Below the pieces are notes generated by a model. It searched no databases, was not told the origin of the DNA, and saw only the letters and a program-made list of their open reading frames with translations. From Bradyrhizobium sp. OK095 (GTDB lineage Bacteria; Pseudomonadota; Alphaproteobacteria; Rhizobiales; Xanthobacteraceae): a DNA stretch of 64,000 nucleotides. The position numbers and the translations under genes were made by a program. The stretch covers positions 1 through 64,000 of the forward strand of contig NZ_FOBX01000015.1 of assembly GCF_900109945.1 (NCBI RefSeq), given 5' to 3'. Positions 42,830 to 51,482 of this stretch are shown here, one piece after another; the stretch's first letter is position 1, and each line of letters opens with the position of its first letter.

Positions 42830-44098
42830 ATGGCGGCGAAAACGCGTCCAGCGCGCACTACGCGGACGTCCAGGCAACCGCCTCGGAAGCGGTCCGGGGC
42901 GGCCCGCACGGTGCGCAAGCGCAGCACCAAGGTGGACGCGCCGGACGTGGTCCAGGCGGCGCTGGCCGCCTTTGCCCACGAAGTCCGCACCCCCCTGACC
43001 GGAATTCTGGCGATCAGCGACCTGCTCGCGACCTCCGATCTCGGTGAGCGGGAGCGGCGCTGGGCCGACACCATCAAGGCCGGCGCCGAGCATCTGGCGA
43101 GCCTTGCCACGCTGTTCGTCGATGCCGCCAGAACCGGCAAGGGGAAGGGCGGCAGCACGCTGCGGCAGGATTTATTCGATTTGCGGACGCTGGCGCGCAG
43201 CGCCGGCGATTCGCTGGCCGGGCGTGCTGCGGCGAAGGGCCTCCAGGCCCAGGTCGAGATATCCGATAAGCTGCCAGGGCTCGTGGTCGGCGATCCCGTC
43301 CGTTTGCGTGCTGCGCTCGAAAACCTGATCGACAATGCCGTCAAATTCACCGAGCACGGCGGCGTCGCGCTCGCGGTCGCGCCCTGGCGTTCCGCCAAGG
43401 GTAAAGCGAAGGGCAAGACGAAGGGCAGGGTGGGCGTCGCCTTCTCGGTCTCCGACAGCGGCATCGGCCTGACCATGGCCGAGATCAACCGGCTGTTCCG
43501 CCCGTTCACCCAGGCCAATGTCACCATCGCCTCGCGCTTCGGCGGCGCAGGCCTTGGGCTGTCCTCGGTGAAGCAATTGGCGCGCGCGATGGGCGGCGAC
43601 ATCTCGGTCGCGCCACGCCGCGGCGGCGGCGCTACTTTCACATTGACGATGTCGCTCGACGCGACGGGACCGGCCAGGTCCCGCAAATCGAAGGGCGAAG
43701 CCGAGGCGGATGCGGTGGCCGCGCTCCGCGTGCTCAGCGTTGAGGACAATCCGTTCGGCCGCGTCGTGCTCAATACGATCCTCACCGAACTCGGCCATCA
43801 TGCCGAGTTCATCGGGCGCGGCGAGGATGCGGTGAACCGGCTGGAGCGGGGCACCTTCGACGCGGTGCTGATGGACATGGTGCTGCCGGGCATCAACGGC
43901 GTCGAGGCGATCAGGCGGATCCGTACCATGCCGGCGCCGCTGGCTCAGATCCCCATCATCGGCGTGTCCGGCCGCGGCGAGGACGAAGCGGCCTCGCGCG
44001 AGGCCGGCGCCGACGCCTTCCTGGTCAAGCCTGTGTCTCCGCGGGCTCTAGCGACTGCGCTGCTTGAAGCGAAACGCCGTGAGGAAGCCGCGACTTGA
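42830..44098 (+). CDS. Soluble hybrid histidine kinase with receiver domain
   Basis: The 422-residue protein begins with a basic low-complexity N-terminus (1-35). It has a dimerisation/phosphoacceptor domain with His50 in FAHEVRTPLTGIL, an ATPase domain with N-box ENLIDNAVKF, G1 DSGIGL and G2 GGAGLGLSS, and a C-terminal receiver with Asp349 in VLMDMVLPG and Lys in LVKPVS. There is no membrane segment and no PAS or GAF sensor. A Lys/Gly-rich loop (SAKGKAKGKTKGR) is inserted in the ATPase domain. AAGGGGAG precedes the ATG. The last 74 bases overlap the convergent YihY gene. Confidence 0.92.
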   Translation: MAAKTRPARTTRTSRQPPRKRSGAARTVRKRSTKVDAPDVVQAALAAFAHEVRTPLTGILAISDLLATSDLGERERRWADTIKAGAEHLASLATLFVDAARTGKGKGGSTLRQDLFDLRTLARSAGDSLAGRAAAKGLQAQVEISDKLPGLVVGDPVRLRAALENLIDNAVKFTEHGGVALAVAPWRSAKGKAKGKTKGRVGVAFSVSDSGIGLTMAEINRLFRPFTQANVTIASRFGGAGLGLSSVKQLARAMGGDISVAPRRGGGATFTLTMSLDATGPARSRKSKGEAEADAVAALRVLSVEDNPFGRVVLNTILTELGHHAEFIGRGEDAVNRLERGTFDAVLMDMVLPGINGVEAIRRIRTMPAPLAQIPIIGVSGRGEDEAASREAGADAFLVKPVSPRALATALLEAKRREEAAT

Positions 44099-44918
44099 TG
44101 ATCGCGGCGTTGAGTTCGCCGCCGTAAACGAAGATCGCGGCGATGAAATACAGAAACACCAGCGCGATGATCACCGAGGCGAGCCCCGCATACATCGTCA
44201 CGTAATTGTTGGCGAAGCGTGCCAAATATTGTCCGAACACGATACCCGAGATCAGCGACGCGACAATGGTGAAGACGATGCCGGGCAGGATCTGGAGGAA
44301 GCCGCGCCGGCCCGCCGGAAGCCAGGCGTGCAGGATGATCAGCGCCACCACCAGCGCGGCGATGGTGATGCCGTAGCGCAGCCAGGTCAGGATGCTCTCG
44401 TTGGATTCGACGAACAGCGGGATGTGCTGCCGCGCCGCCTCGATAAAGAGCGGGCCGAGCACGATCAGGAACGCCATGGCGAGCGCGGTGAAGGCCGCAA
44501 CCAGCGTGTAGCCGATCGATTCCAGCCGCAGCCAGTACCAGCGCCGCATCTCCACCACCGCATAGGCGCGGTTGAGCGCGACGCGAAGCGCCTCGACGCC
44601 GTTCGAGGCGAAGTAGACCGACAGCACCGCGCCGATCGTCAGCACGCCGCTGCGGGTGGTGGTGAGCACATCGTGGATCTCGCCGGAGAGCGAGTCGGCG
44701 ACCTGCTTCGGCCAGACCTGGAGCATCAGCCCGGCCGCCTGGTCGGCGAGCTCCTTGGAACCGAAGAAGCCGGCGAGCGAAGTCAGCACGATCAGGAACG
44801 GGAACAGCGCCATCAGGGACGACAGCGCGATGTGGCTCGCGATCGCCCAGCCGTCGTCGGCCAGGAACGTGTAGAGCGCGTCCATCACGACGACATAGAT
44901 GTAGCGGATTGCCTTCAC
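44025..44918 (-). CDS. YihY/BrkB family membrane protein
   Basis: The 297-residue protein has about six hydrophobic helices and the YihY signature at the start: DDGWAIASHIALSSLMALFPFLIVLTSLAGFFGSKELAD, with later YFIAAIFVYGGELNAAII. The family was once annotated as RNase BN, wrongly. The function is unknown, but roles in membrane lipid flipping or serum resistance have been suggested. It starts at a GTG with AGGTGGG upstream. It overlaps the kinase gene by 74 bases tail to tail; most of the overlap is its hydrophilic tail. Confidence 0.9.
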   Translation of the reverse strand: MKAIRYIYVVVMDALYTFLADDGWAIASHIALSSLMALFPFLIVLTSLAGFFGSKELADQAAGLMLQVWPKQVADSLSGEIHDVLTTTRSGVLTIGAVLSVYFASNGVEALRVALNRAYAVVEMRRWYWLRLESIGYTLVAAFTALAMAFLIVLGPLFIEAARQHIPLFVESNESILTWLRYGITIAALVVALIILHAWLPAGRRGFLQILPGIVFTIVASLISGIVFGQYLARFANNYVTMYAGLASVIIALVFLYFIAAIFVYGGELNAAIIKSRLPHGVSLQAAQSLEPAETQA

Positions 44919-44946
44919 GCGCCCACCTACATCGCTGGTGCTGCTC

Positions 44947-44970
44947 CCTCTTCCCGCGCGCGGGAAGAGG
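44947..44970. repeat. Perfect 24-bp palindrome
   Basis: The 12-base arm CCTCTTCCCGCG is followed directly by its exact reverse complement, with no spacer. It lies in the 173-base gap between the divergent YihY and HIG1-like genes. It could be a dimeric protein's operator or one of the short palindromic repeats of rhizobial genomes. Confidence 0.6.
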
Positions 44971-45091
44971 TGAAGAAGGCAGACAATTGGCGCAAATCGA
45001 AAATCATTCAGCTACCATCTGATATTATTGGCTTAAAAGCCAGATCGCGAACGCGATAGCGGACCGGCGCGCACGGTGTTATCACCCCCCG

Positions 45092-45286
45092 ATGGCATCT
45101 CTCCTGAGTACTTTCATCCTGCCGGTGGCAGCCGGCGCCGTGGCGTTGGTGCTGCTGCTCGGTCTCATCAACATGATGCGCGGCGGCTCGCCCAACACCT
45201 CGCAGAAGCTGATGCGCTGGCGTGTGCTGTTGCAATTCGTGGCGATCGTCATCGCCATGCTCTCGGTCTGGGCGATGGGGCGCTGA
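45092..45286 (+). CDS. HIG1-domain twin-transmembrane protein
   Basis: The 64-residue protein has two membrane helices (about 5-25 and 44-61) joined by the conserved loop NMMRGGSPNTSQKLMRWRV. It belongs to the HIG_1/'twin transmembrane' proteins of alphaproteobacteria, related to mitochondrial respiratory-supercomplex factors. It lies 2 bases before the cobalamin adenosyltransferase gene and upstream of the etf genes. A role in respiratory complex assembly is plausible but not shown here. Confidence 0.85.
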   Translation: MASLLSTFILPVAAGAVALVLLLGLINMMRGGSPNTSQKLMRWRVLLQFVAIVIAMLSVWAMGR

Positions 45287-45288
45287 AC

Positions 45289-45861
45289 ATGGTCGTACTC
45301 AATCGCATTTATACGAAGACCGGTGACGACGGCACGACAGCGCTCGGAACTGGCGAGCGCCGTCCGAAATACGACCTGCGCATCGAGGCCTATGGAACGG
45401 TTGACGAGACCAATGCCGCGATCGGCGTGGTGCGCCTCCATACCAAGGACGCATCCGAACTCGACGCGATGCTCGGCCGGATCCAGAACGATCTGTTCGA
45501 TCTCGGCGCCGACCTCGCGGTGCCCGAGCGTGAGGGTAAAGCGGAACGGCTGCGGGTGGTGGCAAGCCAGGTCGAGCGGCTCGAGCGCGACATCGACGCG
45601 CTCAACGACAGGCTGGCGCCGCTGACCTCCTTCGTGCTGCCGGGCGGCACGCCGGCCGCCGCCCATCTCCACGTCGCGCGTACGATATGCCGCAGGGCGG
45701 AACGGGTGATGGTGGAACTGGCGGCCCGGCCCAACGAGCCGGTCGGCGCGGCTGGCATCCAATATATGAACCGCCTGTCGGACTTCCTGTTCGTGGCGAG
45801 CCGCGCCGCCAACCATAACGGCGCCGGTGACGTGCTCTGGGTTCCGGGCCAGAATCGCTGA
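45289..45861 (+). CDS. Cob(I)yrinic acid a,c-diamide adenosyltransferase (PduO type)
   Basis: The 190-residue enzyme has the PduO signatures: YTKTGDDGTTALGTGERRPKYDLRIEAYGTVDETNAAIG at the N-terminus, RVVASQVERLERDIDALND and FVLPGGTPAAAHLHVARTICRRAERVMVEL (ATP and cobalamin sites). It adds 5'-deoxyadenosine from ATP to cob(I)alamin. The ATG at 45289 follows the HIG1-like stop within 3 bases, so the pair is cotranscribed. In Bradyrhizobium this order precedes etfBA. Confidence 0.93.
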   Translation: MVVLNRIYTKTGDDGTTALGTGERRPKYDLRIEAYGTVDETNAAIGVVRLHTKDASELDAMLGRIQNDLFDLGADLAVPEREGKAERLRVVASQVERLERDIDALNDRLAPLTSFVLPGGTPAAAHLHVARTICRRAERVMVELAARPNEPVGAAGIQYMNRLSDFLFVASRAANHNGAGDVLWVPGQNR

Positions 45862-46000
45862 CCCCAGAATCCCCGACCCATTGAGCCCGACATTTCTAAG
45901 GTCTAAAATGACCCCTTCGCGCGTTGACCGGGCCGGATCAGGCCTTTAGGTTCCGCGCCAGTTGAATAACCCCCTTCCCAAATTGAGTGAAAGAGGATCG

Positions 46001-46750
46001 ATGAAGGTCTTGGTGCCGGTAAAGCGGGTGGTCGATTACAACGTCAAGGTCCGCGTCAAGAGCGATGGATCGGGCGTTGAACTCGCCAACGTCAAAATGT
46101 CGATGAACCCGTTCGACGAAATCGCGGTCGAGGAAGCGCTGCGCCTGAAGGAAGCTGGCAAGGCCACCGAGGTCGTTGTGGTTTCCATTGGACCGGCGCA
46201 GGCGTCGGAGACGATCCGTACCGGACTCGCCATGGGCGCCGACCGCGGCATCCTGGTAAAGGCCGACGGCATTGTCGAGCCGCTGGCCGTCGCCAAGATT
46301 CTCAAGAAGATCGCCGACGAAGAGCAGCCCGGCCTGATCATTCTCGGCAAGCAGGCGATCGACGACGACAGCAATCAGACCGGCCAGATGCTGGCCGCGC
46401 TGCTCGGCTGGTCGCAGGCGACCTTCGCCTCGAAGCTCGAGGTCGACGGTTCTGACTTCAAGGTCACCCGCGAAGTCGACGGCGGCCTGCAGACCGTAAA
46501 GCTGAAGGGACCGGCGATCGTCACCACCGATCTCCGTCTCAACGAGCCACGCTACGCCTCGCTGCCCAACATCATGAAGGCCAAGAAGAAGCCGATCGCG
46601 GACAAGACCGTCGCCGATTACGGCGTCGATATCACCGCGCGCCTCGAAGTTCTGAAGACGACGGAGCCCGCGGGCCGCAAGGCAGGCGTCAAGGTCAAGG
46701 ACGTCGCCGAGCTTGTGTCGAAGCTCAAGAACGAAGCCGGGGTGCTCTGA
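46001..46750 (+). CDS. etfB: Electron transfer flavoprotein beta subunit
   Basis: The 249-residue protein starts MKVLVPVKRVVDYNVKVRVKSDGSGV and has MNPFDEIAVEEALRLKE, which binds the AMP-type nucleotide, and the EtfB loop EPRYASLPNIMKAKKKPI. It pairs with EtfA to carry electrons from acyl-CoA and other dehydrogenases to the ETF-ubiquinone oxidoreductase. AGAGG precedes the ATG. Its stop overlaps the etfA ATG by one base. Confidence 0.96.
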   Translation: MKVLVPVKRVVDYNVKVRVKSDGSGVELANVKMSMNPFDEIAVEEALRLKEAGKATEVVVVSIGPAQASETIRTGLAMGADRGILVKADGIVEPLAVAKILKKIADEEQPGLIILGKQAIDDDSNQTGQMLAALLGWSQATFASKLEVDGSDFKVTREVDGGLQTVKLKGPAIVTTDLRLNEPRYASLPNIMKAKKKPIADKTVADYGVDITARLEVLKTTEPAGRKAGVKVKDVAELVSKLKNEAGVL

Positions 46751-47700
46751 TGACGACGCTGTTGATCGCTGAACACGAACACGAGGTCCTCAAGGACTCC
46801 ACCAACAAGGCGCTGACCGCGGCTTCCCAGCTTGGTGGCGACGTTCACGTGCTGGTCGCCGGCGGCGGGCAGGGCACCAAGGCTGCGGCCGAGGCGGCCT
46901 CGAAGCTCGCCGGCGTTGCCAAGGTGCTGGTCGCCGAGGGCGAGCCCTACGCGCACGATCTCGCCGAGCCGCTGGCCGCGCTGATCGTCTCGCTGGCGCC
47001 GTCCTATGACGCGATCATCGCGCCCGCGACCTCGCGCTTCAAGAACGTGATGCCGCGCGTCGCAGCCCTGCTCGACGTCATGCAGGTTTCGGAGATCACC
47101 AAGGTGGTCGCGCCCGATACCTATGAGCGCCCGATCTACGCCGGCAACGCCATCCAGACGGTGAAGTCGAAGGACGCCAAGAAGGTCATCACGGTCCGCA
47201 CCTCCACCTTCCAGGCGGCTGTGGCCGGTGGCAGCGCCCCGGTCGAGAGCGTTCAGGCCGCGGCCGATCCGGGCCTGTCGTCCTTCGTCGGCGAGGAAGT
47301 CGCCAAGAGCGATCGTCCCGAGCTGACCTCGGCCAAGATCATCGTCTCCGGCGGACGCGCCATGCAGAGCCGTGAGAATTTTGCCAAATACATCGAGCCG
47401 CTCGCCGACAAGCTCGGTGCCGGTGTCGGTGCCTCGCGTGCGGCGGTCGACGCCGGCTATGCGCCGAACGACTGGCAGGTCGGCCAGACCGGCAAGGTCG
47501 TGGCTCCCGAGCTCTATGTCGCCGTCGGTATTTCCGGCGCGATCCAGCATCTGGCCGGCATGAAGGACTCCAAGGTGATCGTTGCGATCAACAAGGACGA
47601 GGACGCGCCGATCTTCCAGGTCGCCGACTATGGTCTGGTCGCCGATCTCTACCAGGCGGTTCCTGAGCTCACCGAGGCGCTCGGCAAGCTCGGCAAGTAA
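46750..47700 (+). CDS. etfA: Electron transfer flavoprotein alpha subunit
   Basis: The 316-residue protein has the EtfA FAD site: AKIIVSGGRAMQSRENFAKYIEPLADKLGAGVGASRAAVDAGYAPNDWQVGQTGKVVAPELYVAVGISGAIQHLAGMKDSKVIVAINKDEDAPIFQVADYGLVADLYQAVPEL. It is complete, with the normal length. It is translationally coupled to etfB and followed by a strong terminator, so etfBA form the end of the operon. Confidence 0.96.
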   Translation: MTTLLIAEHEHEVLKDSTNKALTAASQLGGDVHVLVAGGGQGTKAAAEAASKLAGVAKVLVAEGEPYAHDLAEPLAALIVSLAPSYDAIIAPATSRFKNVMPRVAALLDVMQVSEITKVVAPDTYERPIYAGNAIQTVKSKDAKKVITVRTSTFQAAVAGGSAPVESVQAAADPGLSSFVGEEVAKSDRPELTSAKIIVSGGRAMQSRENFAKYIEPLADKLGAGVGASRAAVDAGYAPNDWQVGQTGKVVAPELYVAVGISGAIQHLAGMKDSKVIVAINKDEDAPIFQVADYGLVADLYQAVPELTEALGKLGK

Positions 47701-47711
47701 AAATGGAGTAA

Positions 47712-47755
47712 AAACACCGGCCGGAGTGCTACACTCCGGCCGGTGTTTCTTTTTC
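47712..47755 (+). terminator. Rho-independent terminator after etfA
   Basis: A perfect 17-bp stem (47712-47728 with 47732-47748, core ACACCGGCCGGAGTG) with a CTA loop is followed by CTTTTTC. It is the strongest terminator in the window and separates etfBA from the dehydrogenase gene. Confidence 0.95.
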
Positions 47756-47890
47756 GAGGCGTTTTCTTTGGCGTGGGGCACGCCTTCGAAGCGATCAAAT
47801 CTAGGTTTCGAGCCAAGGTTCTGATTAAATCGGACCTCCCGGCTTGGGGATAACAGGCGCGATGTGCGCGCCGTTCCGGTGGATGACATT

Positions 47891-48772
47891 ATGGCGGCAG
47901 TGATCAAGAAGGTCGGCGTGATCGGCGCGGGGCAGATGGGCGGTGGCATCGCGCATGTTGCGGCGCTGGCCGGCTTCGACGTGGTCCTCAACGACATCTC
48001 GGCCGACCGTCTCAAGTCGGGCATGGCTACCATCAACGGCAATCTGGCGCGGCAGGTGTCCAAGAAGGGCGTGACCGAGGACGACAAGGCCAAGGCGATT
48101 GGGCGCATCACGCTCGCCGAAAAGCTGGACGGCCTCGCCGACTGCGACCTCGTGATCGAGACCGCGGTCGAGAAGGAAGAGGTCAAGCGCAAGATCTTCC
48201 ACGAGCTTTGCGCGGTGTTGAAGCCGGAGGCGATCGTCGCTTCCGATACCTCCTCGATCTCGATTACGCGTCTTGCTGCCGCCACCGACCGGCCCGAGCG
48301 CTTCATCGGCATTCATTTCATGAATCCGGTGCCGCTGATGGAGCTGGTCGAGCTGATCCGCGGCATCGCCACCGACGATTCGACCTTCGAGGCCTCCAAG
48401 GAATTCGTCGCCAAGCTCGGCAAGCAGGTCGCGGTCTCCGAGGATTTCCCGGCCTTCATCGTCAACCGTATTCTGCTGCCGATGATCAACGAGGCGATCT
48501 ACACGCTGTATGAAGGCGTCGGCAACGTCGAGGCCATTGATGCTGCGATGAAGCTCGGCGCCCACCATCCGATGGGCCCGCTGGAGCTTGCCGATTTCAT
48601 CGGCCTCGATACCTGCCTGTCGATCATGCAGGTCCTCCACGAGGGCCTCGCCGACTCCAAATACCGCCCGTGCCCGCTGCTGGTGAAATACGTCGAGGCC
48701 GGCTGGCTCGGCCGCAAGACCCAGCGCGGCTTCTACGACTACCGCGGCGCCAAGCCGGTTCCGACGCGGTAG
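47891..48772 (+). CDS. 3-hydroxybutyryl-CoA dehydrogenase
   Basis: The 293-residue NAD enzyme has the Rossmann motif GVIGAGQMGGGIAHVAALAGFDVVLNDIS, SDTSSISITRLAAATDRPERFIGIHFMNPVPLMELVELIRG with the catalytic His region, and the C-terminal domain GAHHPMGPLELADFIGLDTCLSIMQVLHEG. It oxidises 3-hydroxyacyl-CoA in fatty acid or polyhydroxybutyrate-related metabolism. It follows etfBA, a conserved neighbour set. The start at 47891 is chosen over an upstream ATG at 47864 because the Rossmann fold begins right after it. Confidence 0.94.
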   Translation: MAAVIKKVGVIGAGQMGGGIAHVAALAGFDVVLNDISADRLKSGMATINGNLARQVSKKGVTEDDKAKAIGRITLAEKLDGLADCDLVIETAVEKEEVKRKIFHELCAVLKPEAIVASDTSSISITRLAAATDRPERFIGIHFMNPVPLMELVELIRGIATDDSTFEASKEFVAKLGKQVAVSEDFPAFIVNRILLPMINEAIYTLYEGVGNVEAIDAAMKLGAHHPMGPLELADFIGLDTCLSIMQVLHEGLADSKYRPCPLLVKYVEAGWLGRKTQRGFYDYRGAKPVPTR

Positions 48773-48779
48773 GACTCTC

Positions 48780-48945
48780 TCGTGCCCCGGACGCTGCGCA
48801 GCGCGTTAGCGGTGCGCTGCAGAGCCGGGGCCCAGAGGCGGCGTGCACACTGAAGCATGGGTCCCGGCTCTGCGGTGCGTCACCATAGTGCGTCGAAGAC
48901 GCGCGTGAACGCGCTTATGGTGCCGCGCTGCGTCCGGGACACGAG
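48780..48945. repeat. Large palindromic intergenic repeat
   Basis: The element has two nested inverted repeats. The outer arms are GTGCCCCGGACGC (48782-48794) and GCGTCCGGGACAC (48930-48942). The inner arms are GCAGAGCCGGGGCCCA (48819-48834) and TGGGTCCCGGCTCTGC (48858-48873). It is the multi-stem rhizobial intergenic element I recall from Bradyrhizobium genomes. It fills most of the 262-base gap after the dehydrogenase gene. Confidence 0.7.
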
Positions 48946-49034
48946 CAGTGCTCAGCTACGGCATCCACTCTGTGACAATTCATGTCGCGTTAACCCATCG
49001 CCCCTAGTGTCCGCCCGGTACGAGGGTTTGCGTA

Positions 49035-49229
49035 ATGGACATGATGGCGATGGTCAGCACCATGCTGGCCGCTCAGCAAGGCGCGACACAGTCGAATATC
49101 GCGGCGACGCTGATGAAGCAGAACGCGGACGCGGAGAAATCCACCGTCCTGACGCTGCTCGGCGCCGGTCAGCCCTCGCTCGCCAATGTCGGCTCAGGCG
49201 TCGGCGGCAACCTCAATATCTCGGCTTAA
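49035..49229 (+). CDS. Small YjfB-like putative motility protein
   Basis: The 64-residue protein reads MDMMAMVSTMLAAQQGATQSN and goes on with IAATLMKQNADAEKSTVLTLL, a Met/Gln/Ala-rich helix pair similar to the YjfB 'putative motility protein' family. It has a Gly-rich tail and no membrane segment. Its ATG is preceded by GAGGG, 8 bases upstream. Its stop overlaps the convergent tlpA stop by 4 bases. The family assignment is by resemblance only. Confidence 0.55.
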   Translation: MDMMAMVSTMLAAQQGATQSNIAATLMKQNADAEKSTVLTLLGAGQPSLANVGSGVGGNLNISA

Positions 49230-49891
49230 AAAGACGCAGCGGCTGGGCCCAACGCGCCCCGGATCAGCTTGAGCGCATCCTCGCTCGCCCATTCCGCCGG
49301 CCCCGCGATCGTCGCGATCTCGCATCCCTGCGGGTCGACCAGCACCGAGGTCGGCATGCCCAGGGCCCGGCCTATCGCCTTAAGATCCTGGAAAACCTTG
49401 GCTTTCTGATCGCTGAAATAGCCGAGCCGGGTCAGATTGGCCTCTTTCAGGAAGGTCTTGGGCTTCTCGGCGTCGCGGGTGTCGATATTGATCGCCACCA
49501 CCTCGAAATTCGGGCCCGCAAGCTTGCCCTGGAGCTCGTCCAGCGCCGGCATTTCCTTCCGGCACGGCACGCACCAGGTCGCCCAGAGGTTCACCAGCAG
49601 TGTTTTGCCGCGGAAATCCGACAGTTTCTTCGGCTTGCCGTCGGAATCCTCGAAGGTGAGATCCGGCAGCTTCAGGGGGACGCTCGCCATGGTCAGGGCA
49701 GCCACCTCACCATGGGCGAGCGGGGCGATCTTTTGCGCCGTCGCCACCGCCGCCTTGCAGGCCGGATCGCCTGATGGCGCCCGGCTCAGGCCCAGCCCGT
49801 ACAGCGCGGCAAAGCCGGCCAACCCTCCGATCGCCACGGTGGCGATGACGAGGGGGATCCGGCGCGTGGCGGAGGGCTTCGGGTCGAGCAT
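49226..49891 (-). CDS. tlpA: Thiol:disulfide interchange protein TlpA
   Basis: TlpA is a membrane-anchored periplasmic thioredoxin-like reductase that keeps the copper chaperone ScoI and the CuA site of cytochrome oxidase reduced in Bradyrhizobium. The 221-residue protein has one N-terminal membrane anchor (12-34) and a thioredoxin fold. The active site NLWATWCVPCRKEM has Cys107 and Cys110, the positions I recall for B. japonicum TlpA. A second Cys pair (Cys45 and the Cys in DPQGCEIA) fits its structural disulfide. The length of 221 supports the ATG at 49891 over one at 49903. It is divergent from argH. Confidence 0.93.
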   Translation of the reverse strand: MLDPKPSATRRIPLVIATVAIGGLAGFAALYGLGLSRAPSGDPACKAAVATAQKIAPLAHGEVAALTMASVPLKLPDLTFEDSDGKPKKLSDFRGKTLLVNLWATWCVPCRKEMPALDELQGKLAGPNFEVVAINIDTRDAEKPKTFLKEANLTRLGYFSDQKAKVFQDLKAIGRALGMPTSVLVDPQGCEIATIAGPAEWASEDALKLIRGALGPAAASF

Positions 49892-49991
49892 ATCGTTTGT
49901 CATCCGGTCGCAGATATGGCTATCAGAGGCCTCTTAATACGGCTGGCTGCGGCCAGCAAATCTGCGGCAAGCAAGGCGTGAGCAGGGGATC

Positions 49992-51389
49992 ATGAGCAAC
50001 AAGATGTGGGGCGGCCGGTTCTCGGAACGTCCCGACGAGATCATGGAAGAGATCAACGTCTCCATCGACGTCGATCGTCACCTCTTTGCCCAGGACATTG
50101 CCGCGTCCAAGGCCCACGCCGCGATGCTGGCCAACCAGGGCATCATCACGGCCTCTGATGCGAAAAATATCGGCAAGGGTCTAGACACGATTTTGTCAGA
50201 GATCGGCAAGGGCGACTTCACGTTCAAGCGTGCGCTCGAAGATATCCATATGAACGTCGAGAGCCGCCTGTCGGAGCTGATCGGCCCCGCCGCCGGCCGC
50301 CTGCACACCGCGCGCTCGCGCAACGACCAGGTCGCGATCGATTTCCGTCTCTATGTCCGCGACGTTCTCGACGAGACCGATGCCGCGCTCGCCGCGTTCC
50401 AGGCCGCGCTCGTCAATCGCGCGCTCGAACATGCCGCGACCGTGATGCCCGGCTTCACGCATCTCCAGACCGCGCAGCCCGTCACCTTCGGCCACCATCT
50501 GCTCGCCTATGTCGAGATGGCCGCGCGCGATCGCGGCCGTTTCCAGGACGCGCGCAAGCGGCTCAATGAATCCCCGCTCGGTGCTGCCGCGCTCGCCGGC
50601 ACCTCGTTCCCGATCGATCGTCATGCCACCGCGAAGGCGCTCGGCTTTGATCGTCCGATGGCGAACTCGCTCGACGCGGTCTCCGACCGCGATTTCGTGC
50701 TGGAGACGCTGTCGGCGGCCTCGATCTGCGCCGTGCACATGTCGCGCCTTGCCGAGGAGATCGTGATCTGGACCTCGCCGCTGGTTGGCATGATCCGCCT
50801 CAGCGACAAGTTCACCACGGGCTCCTCGATCATGCCGCAGAAGCGCAATCCTGACGCCGCCGAACTGGTGCGCGCCAAGACCGGCCGCGTCATCGGCGCG
50901 CTCAACGGTCTCCTGATCGTGATGAAGGGCCTGCCGCTCGCCTATCAAAAGGACATGCAGGAGGACAAGCAGGGCGCCATGGAGGGTTTTGCCGCGCTGT
51001 CATTGGCGATCCGTGCCATGACCGGCATGGTCCGCGATCTCGAACCCGATGAAGCGAAGATGAAGGCCGCCGCAGGCGAGGGCTATTCCACCGCGACCGA
51101 TCTCGCCGACTGGCTGGTACGGACGCTGAAGATGCCGTTCCGCGACGCCCACCACGTCACCGGCCGCATCGTGGCGAAGGCTGCCGAGGGCGGCGTGGCG
51201 CTGCACGAGCTGCCGCTCAAGGACATGCAGGCGATCGAGCCCAAGATCACCAAGGACGTGTTCGGGGTGCTCTCGGTCGAATCGTCGGTGAAGAGCCGGA
51301 CCAGCTTTGGTGGCACCGCGCCGAAGAACGTGATGTCACAGGCCAAGGCCTGGGTGAAGCGGCTGGAAAAAGAGCGAAAATTGGGCTGA
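49992..51389 (+). CDS. argH: Argininosuccinate lyase
   Basis: The last enzyme of arginine biosynthesis, splitting argininosuccinate into arginine and fumarate. The 465-residue protein has the fumarase-superfamily signature GSSIMPQKRNPDAAELVRAKTG with the catalytic Ser loop, the N-terminal MWGGRFSERPDEIMEEINVSIDVDRHLFAQDIAASKAHAAML, and HTARSRNDQVAIDFRLYVRD. AGGGG precedes the ATG. It is divergent from tlpA and followed by the lipoprotein gene and lysA, the usual rhizobial order. Confidence 0.97.
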   Translation: MSNKMWGGRFSERPDEIMEEINVSIDVDRHLFAQDIAASKAHAAMLANQGIITASDAKNIGKGLDTILSEIGKGDFTFKRALEDIHMNVESRLSELIGPAAGRLHTARSRNDQVAIDFRLYVRDVLDETDAALAAFQAALVNRALEHAATVMPGFTHLQTAQPVTFGHHLLAYVEMAARDRGRFQDARKRLNESPLGAAALAGTSFPIDRHATAKALGFDRPMANSLDAVSDRDFVLETLSAASICAVHMSRLAEEIVIWTSPLVGMIRLSDKFTTGSSIMPQKRNPDAAELVRAKTGRVIGALNGLLIVMKGLPLAYQKDMQEDKQGAMEGFAALSLAIRAMTGMVRDLEPDEAKMKAAAGEGYSTATDLADWLVRTLKMPFRDAHHVTGRIVAKAAEGGVALHELPLKDMQAIEPKITKDVFGVLSVESSVKSRTSFGGTAPKNVMSQAKAWVKRLEKERKLG

Positions 51390-51482
51390 GGGCAAAATTT
51401 CGCTTATGTTTCATGGTCATCCGGCCCTCGCCAGAGCGTGCCAATCTCTGTATGGTGCGGCCCGCGTAGTGGGGATTTCGTC

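Noticed and set aside
48780..48945. Candidate CRISPR or tandem repeat
   Set aside because: The repeated sequences are inverted arms of one palindromic element, not direct repeats with spacers.
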